From contig NZ_OZ034984.1 of the NCBI RefSeq assembly GCF_964030865.1, positions 310,001-374,000 of the forward strand: a stretch of DNA of 64,000 nucleotides, in the 5' to 3' direction. The stretch's first letter is position 1. Each line of letters starts with the position of its first letter. Position numbers and translations under genes: made by a program. Under the pieces are notes generated by a model that did no database searches, had not been told where the DNA came from, and saw only the letters and a list, made by a program, of their open reading frames with translations. This stretch comes from Spiroplasma endosymbiont of Dioctria linearis (GTDB lineage Bacteria > Bacillota_I > Bacilli_A > Mycoplasmatales > Mycoplasmataceae). Positions 43,833 to 53,436 of the stretch are shown here, piece by piece.

Positions 43833-44660
43833 ATGTCAAATGTAATAACAAAATTAAAAAAAATAAGAGTAAATAATGAATCTGATGCAAATATTGCAAA
43901 TTATGTTATTGAGAATATTGAGATTATGGATAATATTGATATTAGGGATTTAGCAAAAAAAATAAATCATTCTACAAGTAGTGTAACTAGATTTATCAAA
44001 AGATTAGGTTATAGCTCATTTAACGAATTTAAATATGAAGTAAAAAACTATATAAATAGCATTTTAATAGATAGTAAGTATAAAAATATTGATAATGAAA
44101 AATTAAGCATGATAATAAAAAAAGAAATTGCTTACATTAATGAAATTCTTGAACATAATATTTTAATATGAACTAGAGATAAAAACATTGATGAAATAAT
44201 TGAAAAAATAATGATCTCAAAACAAATATTTATTTTTGCCTTGGGTGGAACTTATAGTGTTGGTTATGATTTTTGTCTAAAATTACAAAGATTAGGATTT
44301 AATTCAAGCGTTTCAAATGACTCTGTGATTCAAGAAACTCTTATAAGTGCTAATTCGGGAAAGCCTGGGTGCTTATTTATAATTTTCTCACTTTCTGGTG
44401 AAACAAAACAGCTGATCTATGTTGCTGAAAAGATAAATAAAAGAAAAATGTTTTTAATTTCTTTTACAGGAATTGAGAACAATACAATTAAAAAGTTATC
44501 AAATTTAAATTTATCTATTTTTAATAATGATAACCACTTTAAATCACTTATTAAAGGAAATAGAATATCTTTTATATTTCTTATTGATATTTTAATTCAA
44601 TTAATTATAAATCAAAACAGTGAGAAAAATTATAAATCAGTTTTAGTTACTACAAAATAG
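43833..44660 (+). CDS. MurR/RpiR-family transcriptional regulator with SIS domain
   Basis: 275-residue regulator, the most complete of the three RpiR proteins here. HTH at about 36-64 (DIRDLAKKINHSTSSVTRFI, KRLGYSSFNEF) and a recognisable SIS domain (about 125-245) with FALGGTYSVGYDF, FIIFSLSGETKQL and FLISFTG. It lies inside the operon it presumably controls. The start at 43833 is preferred over 43815 because AAGGGA then has 8-nt spacing. MurR-type ligands are amino-sugar phosphates, in line with the enzymes around it. Confidence 0.85.
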
Positions 44661-44673
44661 TTAGGGAAGGTTT

Positions 44674-45220
44674 ATGAAAAAAATAAATGAAAGAGAAGTT
44701 AGTCAGAAAAATTACTTAAATGGAAAGCCATGGCGTTGATGAATTAAACTTATTCTAATTATTTTATCAATATTACTTTTTATTATTTTGATTTGGGGAT
44801 TTGCCTTTAAAGGCTTTTTATATATTGAATATAAAAATAAAACAATAAAATATTATAATCAAATTGTAATACAAGAAAACAATGAAGAGGTTTGTAAGGA
44901 ATTAGATAATGCGTCTGAAAAATTTATATCTAGATGTAAAGAATTTAGAGAAAAAAGAAATGTCTATTATGATTATCAAAAAGGTAATGATGTTATATTT
45001 AAATATATATAAAATTGAATCTTTAGCATCTAGTAACTATATTATTTTTTCAGTTACAAATACTTACTTTAATGATATTAGAAATAAAGAAAATGAAAAT
45101 AATGAAGATTTATTAATGAACTCTACTTTTTTTGTTTATAAAAAAGAAAATAAAAAATGATATCTTGAAGATTTATTATTTCAATATAAGGATATAGAAA
45201 AATTAGGAGAATACAAATAA
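44674..45220 (+). pseudogene. Membrane-anchored protein with a single-base frameshift
   Basis: The first frame gives 112 residues with one transmembrane helix (about 24-50, WIKLILIILSILLF) and then a coiled-coil-like external part, stopping at 45012. A +1 frame continues the protein smoothly without its own ribosome site: LNIYKIESLASSNYIIFSVT to KWYLEDLLFQYKDIEKLGEY, stopping at 45220, 1 nt before EIIA. The break falls in an AT-repeat stretch (TTTAAATATATATAAAA, about 44998-45014). Either the gene is newly frameshifted, or the sequence has an indel error, or two short proteins are made. Function unknown; it lies within the PTS island. Confidence 0.6.
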
Positions 45221-45221
45221 A

Positions 45222-45527
45222 ATGAATGAAGAAATTATAAATGTTAGCATGGAATTAATAGCAACATCAGGAACTGCAAAATCATTGGCTTTATCAGCAA
45301 TTAATATAGCTAAAAATGGTGATAAAGAAGGGGCAATAAAATTGATTTCAGAAGCTAAAATAGAATTAAATAAGGTTCATAATATTCATGGTGATTTAAT
45401 TTCAAAAGAAGCAAGTGGTAAAAAGTTAGATATTTCATTACTTTTTATACATTCCCAAGATCACTTAACAAGTGCTATTATTATTATGGATTTAGCTGAA
45501 CATTTAGTTAATTTATACACCAAGTAA
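45222..45527 (+). CDS. PTS lactose/cellobiose-type EIIA
   Basis: 101-residue helical phosphotransfer protein with phospho-acceptor His77 in LLFIHSQDHL, matching the lactose/cellobiose EIIA trimer family. It completes the EIIB and EIIC pair at the start of the island 9 kb upstream, an unusual spread. It starts 1 nt after the frameshifted membrane-protein gene, with TTAGGAG as ribosome site. Confidence 0.9.
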   Translation: MNEEIINVSMELIATSGTAKSLALSAINIAKNGDKEGAIKLISEAKIELNKVHNIHGDLISKEASGKKLDISLLFIHSQDHLTSAIIIMDLAEHLVNLYTK

Positions 45528-45606
45528 AATATTAGTTTATCTTTTTCTTTATACTTCTTTCAAGAGGAGTATCAGTAATTGTATTTTTATTTGCAAAAGT
45601 AAAACT

Positions 45607-45852
45607 TTTGGAATTATTTTTTGCGGAACAGGAGTTGGAATATCATTAGCTGCAAATAAAATAGAAGGAGTAAGAGCAGTTGTTTGTAGTGAACCTTACA
45701 GTGCAAAACTTTCAAAGGAGCATAATAATACAAATATTTTATCCCTTGGCTCAAGAGTTGTAGGATTGGAACTTGCAAAAATGATAATTAGTGAATGAAT
45801 TAATGCCACTTTTGAAGGTGGTAGACATCAAAAAAGATTAGATATGTATTAG
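45607..45852 (+). pseudogene. 5'-truncated rpiB (ribose-5-phosphate isomerase B) remnant
   Basis: 81 codons match the C-terminal half of RpiB/LacAB: FGIIFCGTGVGISLAANKIE, VRAVVCSEPYSAKLSKEHNN, ILSLGSRVVG and FEGGRHQKRLDMY. The catalytic Cys (FCGTG) is present but the N-terminal 60-70 residues with the GxDHAG motif are missing. The sequence in frame upstream is unrelated, with no start codon or ribosome site. It is a dead fragment left just beyond the EIIA gene. Confidence 0.85.
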
Positions 45853-45880
45853 TAAAGTATAATTATTACAAATTTTAATA

Positions 45881-45909
45881 AAAAAAGTACTTTTTAAAGT
45901 ACTTTTTTT
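45881..45909 (+). terminator. Rho-independent terminator
   Basis: Stem AAAAAAGTACTT / AAGTACTTTTTT with a T run, ending the PTS island and rpiB remnant. The flanking A and T runs would also allow action on the minus strand. Confidence 0.7.
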
Positions 45910-46002
45910 ATTAATAAGCCTTGAAATCTAAGTTTTTAAGCATTACTTTATTTTTTTTAATATAAAAGTATGTTATAGTAAGTATTTATAAGGAGAATTC
46001 AA

Positions 46003-46704
46003 ATGAAAACACTAATAGAGATAAATAATATTTCAAAAGCCTTTGGTAAAAAAGTAATTTTTAAAGATTTTAATTTAGAAATAAAAGAAGGTCAAAAAGT
46101 AGCTTTAATGGGTGCCAATGGATGTGGTAAGACAACCTTAGTTGAAATGATTGCTCAATTCTCAAAACCAGATTCAGGTGAGATTAAAATTTACTTAGAA
46201 GATAATATTAAACAAGAAATTGGGATTCAATTACAAGAAGGTAATTGACCCACAGGAATTACAGCACATAACATGTTAGATTTTTATAAAGCAGTATATC
46301 CAAAATTAACAAAAGAGTGAGAAGAAAAAATTAAAAAAGTTTTTGAAATTGATGAGTTTATTGACAGACCTCTTAAAAAATTAAGTGGAGGGCAAAGACA
46401 AAGATTTAATGCAATGATTTCAATTATGAATAATCCAAAAATTATAATATTAGATGAATTAACAACAGGATTAGATATGGAGTTACAATTTAAAATAATT
46501 GATTTTTTTTCAAAAAACACGAAAGAATTTAATCAAACTTTATTATTGGTTTCACATCATCCAGAAGAAGTTGAAGAAATGTGTGATCGTTTAATTATTA
46601 TAAAAGAAAGTAAAGTTTTTTATGATGATTCAATAATTAATACAATTAAAAAACACAAATCAGTTAGAGCATTAATGGATAAGTTTTTTAAAGGAGAAAT
46701 TTAA
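46003..46704 (+). CDS. ABC transporter ATP-binding protein
   Basis: 233-residue ATPase with all motifs: Walker A GANGCGKT (37-44), signature LSGGQRQRF (about 126-134), Walker B IIILDELT and an H-loop VSHHPEE. It pairs with the ABC-2 type permease that starts 1 nt after it, forming a small exporter of the drug, lipid or peptide export class. The ribosome site is AAGGAG. Substrate unknown. Confidence 0.9.
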
Positions 46705-46705
46705 A

Positions 46706-47590
46706 ATGAATAAATTAAAAAAACAAAAGGATTTAAATATTAAAAAACAAATTAGTATTTTTAATAATTTGTCTCTGTTACTTTCTAAGTCTTTCATTAA
46801 AGAACCAAAATCAATAATTTTTATGATTGTAGTTCCAATTTTCTTTAACATTATGTTTTTCTTTATAATGGGAGAAAAATCTGGACAAGGTCATTCAATT
46901 CTATTTGCTTATACATTATTGCCATGTCTTACAATTTTAACTCTACTAGCACCAGCTGTAGTAGAATGGAAAAACTCTGTTTTCTTAAAAAGAATTGATA
47001 TAACAGGAATAAGAAAGGGTATGTTTATAGGAGCACTTTGATTTGTATATTTAATAGCTGGAATAATAGCATTTATATTAATGATGATCTTTAATTTAAT
47101 ATTTTCTGAAATTTATAGTTTGGCTTTAAATGACAACCAACCAACTTTTGCAAAATTATTGGGAGATGTTCATTGAGGTTATTTAATATTATCTATGATT
47201 TTAATTACTTTAACTTCAATTGCTTTAGCTACAATGTTTGGTGGATTATTTAGTTCTGTGGGTTCAATGCAAGGAATGATTATGATGGTTTACTTTTTTA
47301 GTATATTTTTATCAGGAATAATGTTACCCCCAGAGACTTTTGAATCTAGTAAAGGAATGATTATATTTACATATTTTATTCCTCATAAATATGCAGTCTT
47401 TATATTCTTATATGCCACAAGAGGATGAAATGGGGATGGATGAGATAGTGAGTTTAATTGACATCAAAAACTTGGAGATGGATCAAGAGATTTTACAGCT
47501 ACATGACAACCAGTACTTGGAGCAATATTAATACTGATAACAATTTTTATAATTACTACTTTGACTTTTAAATGAACAGCAAAAAAATAA
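46706..47590 (+). CDS. ABC-2 type transporter permease
   Basis: 294-residue membrane protein with six helices in the ABC-2 pattern. The GxxLPP-like motif SGIMLPPETFES precedes the fifth helix, as in multidrug and polysaccharide exporters. A hydrophilic external loop (about 240-265, WNGDGWDSEFNWHQK) lies before the last helix. Coupled with the ATPase gene just upstream (1-nt gap; GGAG ribosome site). Confidence 0.85.
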
Positions 47591-47658
47591 AAATGAACAT
47601 ATTAAATAATTTTGATAACTAAATTTAGTTATCTTTTTTTTATTTATATGTTCATTTT
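47590..47658. terminator. Nested convergent terminator
   Basis: An inner 10-bp palindrome (GATAACTAAA / TTTAGTTATC, 47614-47633) with a T run is enclosed by a second perfect 13-bp pair AAAATGAACATAT / ATATGTTCATTTT (47590-47602 and 47646-47658). It separates the convergent exporter and dehydrogenase genes and can serve both. Confidence 0.75.
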
Positions 47659-47666
47659 GAAAAGCC

Positions 47667-48503
47667 TTATTTTACATGTAAATTTGTAGCTTCTTTTTTT
47701 AATTTTTTCATATCTTTTTTTAATTTTGTAATTTTATCTTCTGCTTTTTTATAAGCATCTCGACCTGTAAAAATATGAAGAGGTGGTTTTGAATCTTTAT
47801 TAGTTAAATTAATAATAAATTCACAATATTTTTCTGGATCTCCATCTTGTTGTTTATTAAATTTGGCAATTCCATCAAAATAAGCATCTCTTGCTATTTT
47901 ATAGTCTTCAATTTTACTTTCTCCACTTACCATTGAAGTTGCTTCTAAAAAGTTTGTTCTAAAACCTCCAGGTTTTATACAACTTACACTGATATTTAAA
48001 TTTTCAAGTTCATGGCATAAAGCTTCTGTTCAACCATCAGTTGCAAATTTAACAGCTGCATATGTAGAGATGTATGGATCTCCTACATAACCTCAAACTG
48101 AAGAGGTTGTAAAGATATGTCCAGATTTTTGTTTTCTCATATATGGTAATGCTGCTCTAGTCGCATTCAAAGTTCCAAAAAAATTAATTTCAAAACACTT
48201 TCTAATTTCTTCATCAGTTGTTTCTTCAAATGTCCATAATTGACCATATCCCGCGTTATTTAGTAAAATATCAATTGAACCAAACTTATCAAAACATTGT
48301 TTCATTGCTTTATCTAGTTCCTTTTGTTTTGATAAATCAACTTTTACAGCTAATAAATTATCATTTTTACCAATTTCTTTAACTATTTTTTCTGGACTTC
48401 TACTTGTTGCTAAAACACAATGTCCTTTTTCTAACAATTTTTTAACAAATATTAGGCCAAAACCTTGACTTGCCCCTGTTATAAATCACACTTTGTTTTT
48501 CAT
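47667..48503 (-). CDS. Short-chain dehydrogenase/reductase (SDR)
   Basis: 278-residue classical SDR oxidoreductase. Cofactor motif TGASQGFG at the N-terminus, LLNNAGYG (NNAG), the catalytic Ser in TTSSVWG and YAAVK supplying catalytic Tyr and Lys, then PGGFRTNF. The absence of an acidic residue at the end of strand 2 (ATSRSPEK) favours NADP. A lysine-rich C-terminal extension (KKAEDKITKLKKDMKKLKK) is odd for the family. GGGAGAAA precedes the start on the minus strand. Substrate unknown. Confidence 0.88.
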
Positions 48504-48588
48504 AAATTAATTTCTCCCTTAATTATTTTATTATACAACTTAAATAGGGATAATTAACTTAAAACTAAATATATACTTTTATTAATGC

Positions 48589-48618
48589 GTGTTAATTATA
48601 ATAGGAAATAATTAACAC
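48589..48618 (-). promoter_or_regulatory. Operator-like 11-bp palindrome over the SDR promoter
   Basis: Perfect arms GTGTTAATTAT / ATAATTAACAC with an 8-nt centre. On the minus strand the sequence TATAAT, a consensus -10, lies inside this palindrome, about 90 nt upstream of the SDR start. This is the geometry of a dimeric repressor site. A T15 tract (minus strand) lies just upstream of the would-be -35. Confidence 0.5.
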
Positions 48619-48972
48619 CCTCTAATAATAAAAAAAAAAAAAAAGCAAAGCAAAATATTAATGTTAAAAATATTTTACTAATTGTAAAACTTTTTCTAAA
48701 ACATTTTTAAGTGGAGTATTTATTTTTAACTTATAAAAGTGTATAGATTTTTTCCTTTTTTTTTGAAACAATCATATTGAAGGAGATTTAATCTTCTTCG
48801 CAAATGTTTTTCTCATATTACTAATACTATTAAATAAATAAACAACAAATAGGATATTTCTTTGTTCTTAATTCCTATTTTATAATTATTTATAAATTTA
48901 CTATTTACTTATATAACTACTCATAGTTTTCCAAATAAATTTTTAGTAGTATTAGTCTTAAAAAATATTTCC

Positions 48973-49012
48973 AATAACCAATGTTATGTCCTTAATATTG
49001 GTTATTTTTTTT
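48973..49012 (+). terminator. Orphan rho-independent terminator
   Basis: Stem AATAACCAAT / ATTGGTTATT with a 14-nt loop and eight T. No plus-strand gene precedes it for over 1 kb, so it may end a small RNA or be left from a lost gene. Confidence 0.6.
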
Positions 49013-49131
49013 GTTTTTTTACAGTTTATATAATAATTCTTTTAAATAATAGAAACTTATGATTATAGGTATATAAATTTTTAGCAAAAAACTAAATAAT
49101 GAAAGTGTAAAGGGATTTAAAGGTGTTAAAT

Positions 49132-50814
49132 ATGTCTAAAAATATATTTTATGACAATGCAGTTTTAATGGTGGATTTACTTGGCGGTAAAGAAAATATT
49201 AAAGAAATCCAACATTGTGCAACAAGATTAAGATTTGTATTAAAAAATGATGATAAATTTGACTTAGAAAAAGTGAAAAAACATCCTTTATTTAAAGGTT
49301 ATAAAAAACAAGAAAATCAGCATCAAATTATTATTGGTGCAGGAGTTGTTGATAAACTTTATAAACAAATAGAAATCGTAATTGATACTAAAAATCTTGA
49401 TGGAGATTTAAAAATTGAAAACAAACAACCATTTTGAAGAAAAGATGTTTCTGTAAAATCTAACTTGTTTATGATTTCAAAAACTGGAATGAATTCATTT
49501 GCGTCAATTTTTGTACCATTAGTTCCTGTTTTTATTGCTGGGGGAATGTCTTTAGCACTTAAATCCTTAATTGGTTCATTTGCTCCATCTTCAGGTTTTA
49601 CAAAATTACTTGATGTAATTGGGGGAGCAATTTTAGGATCAATTCCCGCATTTGTTGGTTATACTGCTGCAAAAAAATGAGGAGGTAATCCTTATTTGGG
49701 AATGGCGATGGGGCTTGTATTAATTTCTCCAGGTTTATTAAATAGTTATTCAACAAGTACTCCAGTTTTATTAGGATTTGACTTAAATACTTCTGCAAGT
49801 GCCATAGAAAATGCTAGACAACTTGCTTTTAGTGAATATTTGTTGAATAATAATTTACCTATTATTGGTCCAGAAGATCAAGGTTATTTAGAAGCACTAA
49901 ATAGAACAGTAGGTGTTTATTACTATATTTTTGGTGATGGTGCAGGTGGATTTTTCAAAATTAAATTAATAGGTTATCAAGCTCAAATAGTGCCTGTTTT
50001 ATTAGTTTTAGCTCTTTCTGTAAATTTAGAGCGACTTTTAAAAAAAATTACTCCTAATGTAATTGCTATATTAATAATTCCATTAGGAACAATTCTAATT
50101 TCGTCATGATTGGCTTTTTGAGTAATAGGACCATTAGGACAAATCATTGGAAAAGGAATATCAATTGGTTTAGCAGGGATTTTCAAATATACAAATTGAA
50201 GTTTTATTGGATTTGGGGGAATGATATTTGCTTTCTTTTATCCGTTCCTTGTTATTACAGGTTTACATCAAGGTTTTTTACCAATTGAAACTCAGCTATT
50301 GGTTGACAGTCAATTAAAGTATGGACACTCATTTTCATTTATAACTCCAGTTGCTTGTGTATCAAATATTGCACAGGGAACTGCAGCATTAATGTTAATT
50401 TTCTTTGTAAAAAAAGATAAAGAACAGATTACAAAAGCAAGTTCAAGTGCAATTGGTGGTTATACAGGTATAACTGAACCTGCAATGTTTGGAATCAACT
50501 TGCAAATAAAACCTTTATTTATTGCAGCTGCAATTGGAAGTGGTATTGCTGGTTGATGATTAGGAATGACACATACAGTTGCAAATTCCTTGGGAAGTGC
50601 AAGTTGAATTGGTCTTGTTCAATTTGATTGAACAACAAGACATACGATTAATTACTTTAATCAGGAAGGTATTAATTCCGTATTACAATCAGTGCCTATG
50701 GGTGCACATATCTCAATTGCTATGTTAATTTCAGGTTTATCAACTGCTGGAATTAGTACTGGGTTATTGAAAACCAAATGGGGGAAAAAGTCTCTTGAAA
50801 ACTACTTAAAGTAG
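49132..50814 (+). CDS. PTS glucose-superfamily EIIB-EIIC permease, trehalose-type
   Basis: 560-residue transporter. The EIIB domain (about 1-90) has phosphocysteine Cys29 in IQHCATRLRF. The EIIC domain (about 115-540) has GLHQGFLPIETQL and GITEPAMFGINL. There is no EIIA domain and no coiled-coil tail. Sequence and the neighbouring GntR regulator with a UTRA-like domain (TreR type) favour trehalose, but no trehalose-6-phosphate hydrolase is in the window, so maltose or another glucoside is possible. The start used is ATG 49132 with AAAGG upstream; GTG at 49123 is an alternative. Confidence 0.82.
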
Positions 50815-50820
50815 TATAAT

Positions 50821-50840
50821 AAGTGTAATAAAGGGACACT
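50821..50840. promoter_or_regulatory. Possible GntR operator
   Basis: AGTGT-AATAAAGGG-ACACT, a short interrupted palindrome, lies just before the GntR start codon. A similar half (AAAGTGTAAAGGG, from about 49102) lies in the leader of the upstream PTS gene. It could be an autoregulatory site, though the central AAGGG doubles as ribosome site. Confidence 0.3.
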
Positions 50841-50843
50841 ATT

Positions 50844-51542
50844 ATGGATAAAAAATGAGAAGTTATCTTCGACTACTTAATGTATTTGATTAGAGAAAAC
50901 AAGGTTCTTAGAGGTGAGGTTTTACCTAGTCAAAATATGTTGAAAACAAAATTTGGATATTCAGAACAACCAATAAGAATAGCTTTTAATAAATTAATAG
51001 AATTAAAAATTGTTAAGTCAGTTAATGGAAAAGGTTTTGTTGTTCAAGATAAAATTTCAAATAATTTATTATTTAGTTTTAGAGAATTATTTCCTGGTTC
51101 AAATAACAAATATTATGATTTAGTTGAAATTGTTTGTAATAAAGAATTAGCCAAAGTTACTGGATTTCAAGAAAATAAAAAATTATGACATTTTAAATGC
51201 TTGAGAAAGACAAATATAAATGAAGTTATTTTGTATCAAGAAAGTTATATCTTAAAAGATAAGTTTAAAAGTGTAACAATTGAAAAATTAAATGAAAGTG
51301 GATTAATGTTTTTAATTGAAAAACAGTCTAATTCAATTATAAGTCACTCTTCAAAACAAATTTCTTTTGTTAAGGAAAGTGAAAATGAAGAATTATTAAA
51401 AAATTTTAAAGATAGAGACTCATTTAACTTTATTCTTGATTTAGGTAAAGTTTATGATATTTTTGGTGAGATATTGGAATTTAGAAAAAGCTGATATGAT
51501 CCAAAGCATTTTAAATGAAACTTTATTGAATGAAGAAAATAA
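50844..51542 (+). CDS. GntR-family regulator (UTRA/TreR-like)
   Basis: 232-residue regulator. The N-terminal winged helix has the GntR pattern (GEVLPSQNMLKTKFGYSEQPIRIAFNKL region, quoted in part as LPSQNMLKTKFGYSE) and the C-terminal part has the UTRA layout (LLFSFRELFPG, YQESYILKDKF). It lies between a trehalose-type and a sucrose-type PTS gene, 29 nt and 35 nt from them, so it may control both. An AAGTGT..ACACT palindrome overlaps its leader. Confidence 0.85.
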
Positions 51543-51577
51543 ATTAATAATAAAATAAGTGGAAGGAATATGTATCA

Positions 51578-53434
51578 ATGAAAAAAGTTAATTATTCACA
51601 AGAAGCACAAAATTTTATAAAAGCAGTAGGTGGTAAAACAAATATTGAATCTTATTTACATTGTGTAACAAGATTACGTTTTAATGTAATTGACAAAGAA
51701 AAAGTGGATGTTGAACAAATTAAATTATCACCAATTGCAAAAGGAATAAATTGAACGCAAAATCAATTACAAATTATTTTAGGAACAGGAGTTGTGGAAG
51801 CAACTTATAGTGAAGTTCAAAAAATATTGGAAGCTAATATTTCTCAACAAGGTGATGAAAATTCATCATCAGATATTTCATATGAAGAATTTAAAATTAA
51901 AGCAAAAACAAATAAGGAAGCATTAAGAAATAGTGGGGGAAAATTTGCATGATTGCAAATGAGCATGAAAACATTGGGAGATATATTCTTGCCAATTATT
52001 CCAGCTATTGTAGCTGCTGGTCTAGCAATGGGTTTTGCTGCTTTAATAAAAAATTTAATTCCTTATAATTCATCATCAGATTCATTGCTTTGAATAATTG
52101 TTGATATTGTAACTAAAACTGCTTTTAGTTCATTAGCAGTATTAGTTTGTTGATCAACTGTTAAAAGATTTGGTGGAAATCCTGTATTAGGTATTATTAT
52201 TGGTTTAATGTTAATTAGTCCTCTATTACCCGACAAGGGATTAATTGCAGCCTATAATGCTCAAAGTAATTTCTTAGATGGTGGAGGAACAAAAGATGAA
52301 TGAATTAATGCAGGTTTAAAATGATTAGATGAACCAGTTCTTCCAATAATGGTTTGAATAATTCCAATTACAGGATATCAAGGATCAGTTTTACCTGCTT
52401 TAGTAGTAGGTATTGGTGTTGCTTATCTAGAAAAGTTTATTAAAACTTGAATGCCTAAGTCTGTCAATATTATTTTTACACCATTCTTAACAATTTTAAT
52501 TGCACTATTAGCAGCATTATTTATACTAGGACCAATTTTATTATTAGTAGAAAATGGGGTACTAATTGGAACAAAAGCAATTTTGGGAGTACCATTTGGT
52601 TTTGGTACAGCAATAGTTGCAGGATTATTACAAGTAATTGTTATAACAGGATGTCATCAAGTTTTACAAGGATTAGAAATGCAATTAGTAATTGATGGAA
52701 GTATTCCTCAAGGAGCAAATGCCGAAATAATGGGTTCAATATTCAACGCTATTTGAACTGCTTCAATTATTTCACAAGGTGGAGCTGCAATGGCAGTTGC
52801 TCTTAAAACTAAATCTAAACAAGAAAAAAACTTAGGAATGTCTTCAGCAGTTTCAACAATGTTTGGAATAACAGAACCTGCTATATTTGGAGTTAACTTA
52901 CCTAAAATAAAACCATTTATTTATGCATCAATAGGTGGTTTTGTTGGAGGATTCTTTGCAGGATTATTAAATGTAACTTGTCCTGGAATGGGTGTTACTG
53001 TAATTCCAGGTCTATTACTATATTCAGGAGATTGAGTAAAATTAATTTTAATAATTTTAATAAACATTATTTCATTTGGTTCTGCTTTTCTATTAACATT
53101 ATTCTTTTATTGAGAATCAGGAAGAAAGATTTCTGAAAAACAAATTAATAAGCAAGCTGAAAAAATAGTAAATGCACAAATAATCATTAAAAATATTCAA
53201 GATAATAAAGAAGTAGAAAACTATAATGCTTTAATTACTAATGCAGAAAAAAAATTAACTAAATTACAAAATAAAGAAAAAAAATTAGTAGAAGATAAAT
53301 TAAAATATGAAAAATATGTTGAAGAAGTAAAATTAATAAGGCAAAATGAAAAAGAAGAAAATGAGAAAAATAAAAGTGATAAAATTAAACTTAAAGAAGA
53401 AAAAAAGAAATTAAAAAATAAAAATGGGGATTAA
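51578..53434 (+). CDS. PTS sucrose-type EIIB-EIIC permease with coiled-coil tail
   Basis: 618-residue transporter. EIIB (about 1-90) has Cys29 in YLHCVTRLRF; EIIC (about 125-510) has TGCHQVLQGLEMQL and GITEPAIFGVNLPK, typical of sucrose/beta-glucoside permeases. A lysine- and glutamate-rich helical tail (about 515-618) follows the last membrane helix. The start (second of two nearby ATGs) is the one in frame, with GGAAGGA upstream. Sucrose-6-phosphate hydrolase and fructokinase follow within 2 nt each, which fixes sucrose as the likely substrate. Confidence 0.88.
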
Positions 53435-53436
53435 AA

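Larger units (their letters stand above)
48504..49131. other. Intergenic region with A15 tract and an orphan terminator
   Basis: About 630 bases between divergent genes with no supported reading frame. It holds the SDR promoter and operator-like palindrome, an A15 tract (48630-48644), a terminator at 48973-49012 that follows no gene, and the leader of the trehalose-type PTS gene. Confidence 0.5.

Noticed and set aside
44909-45160. Separate gene starting at an internal ATG in the +1 frame
   Set aside because: No ribosome site and the start lies inside the upstream coding region; better explained as the frameshifted continuation of 44674.
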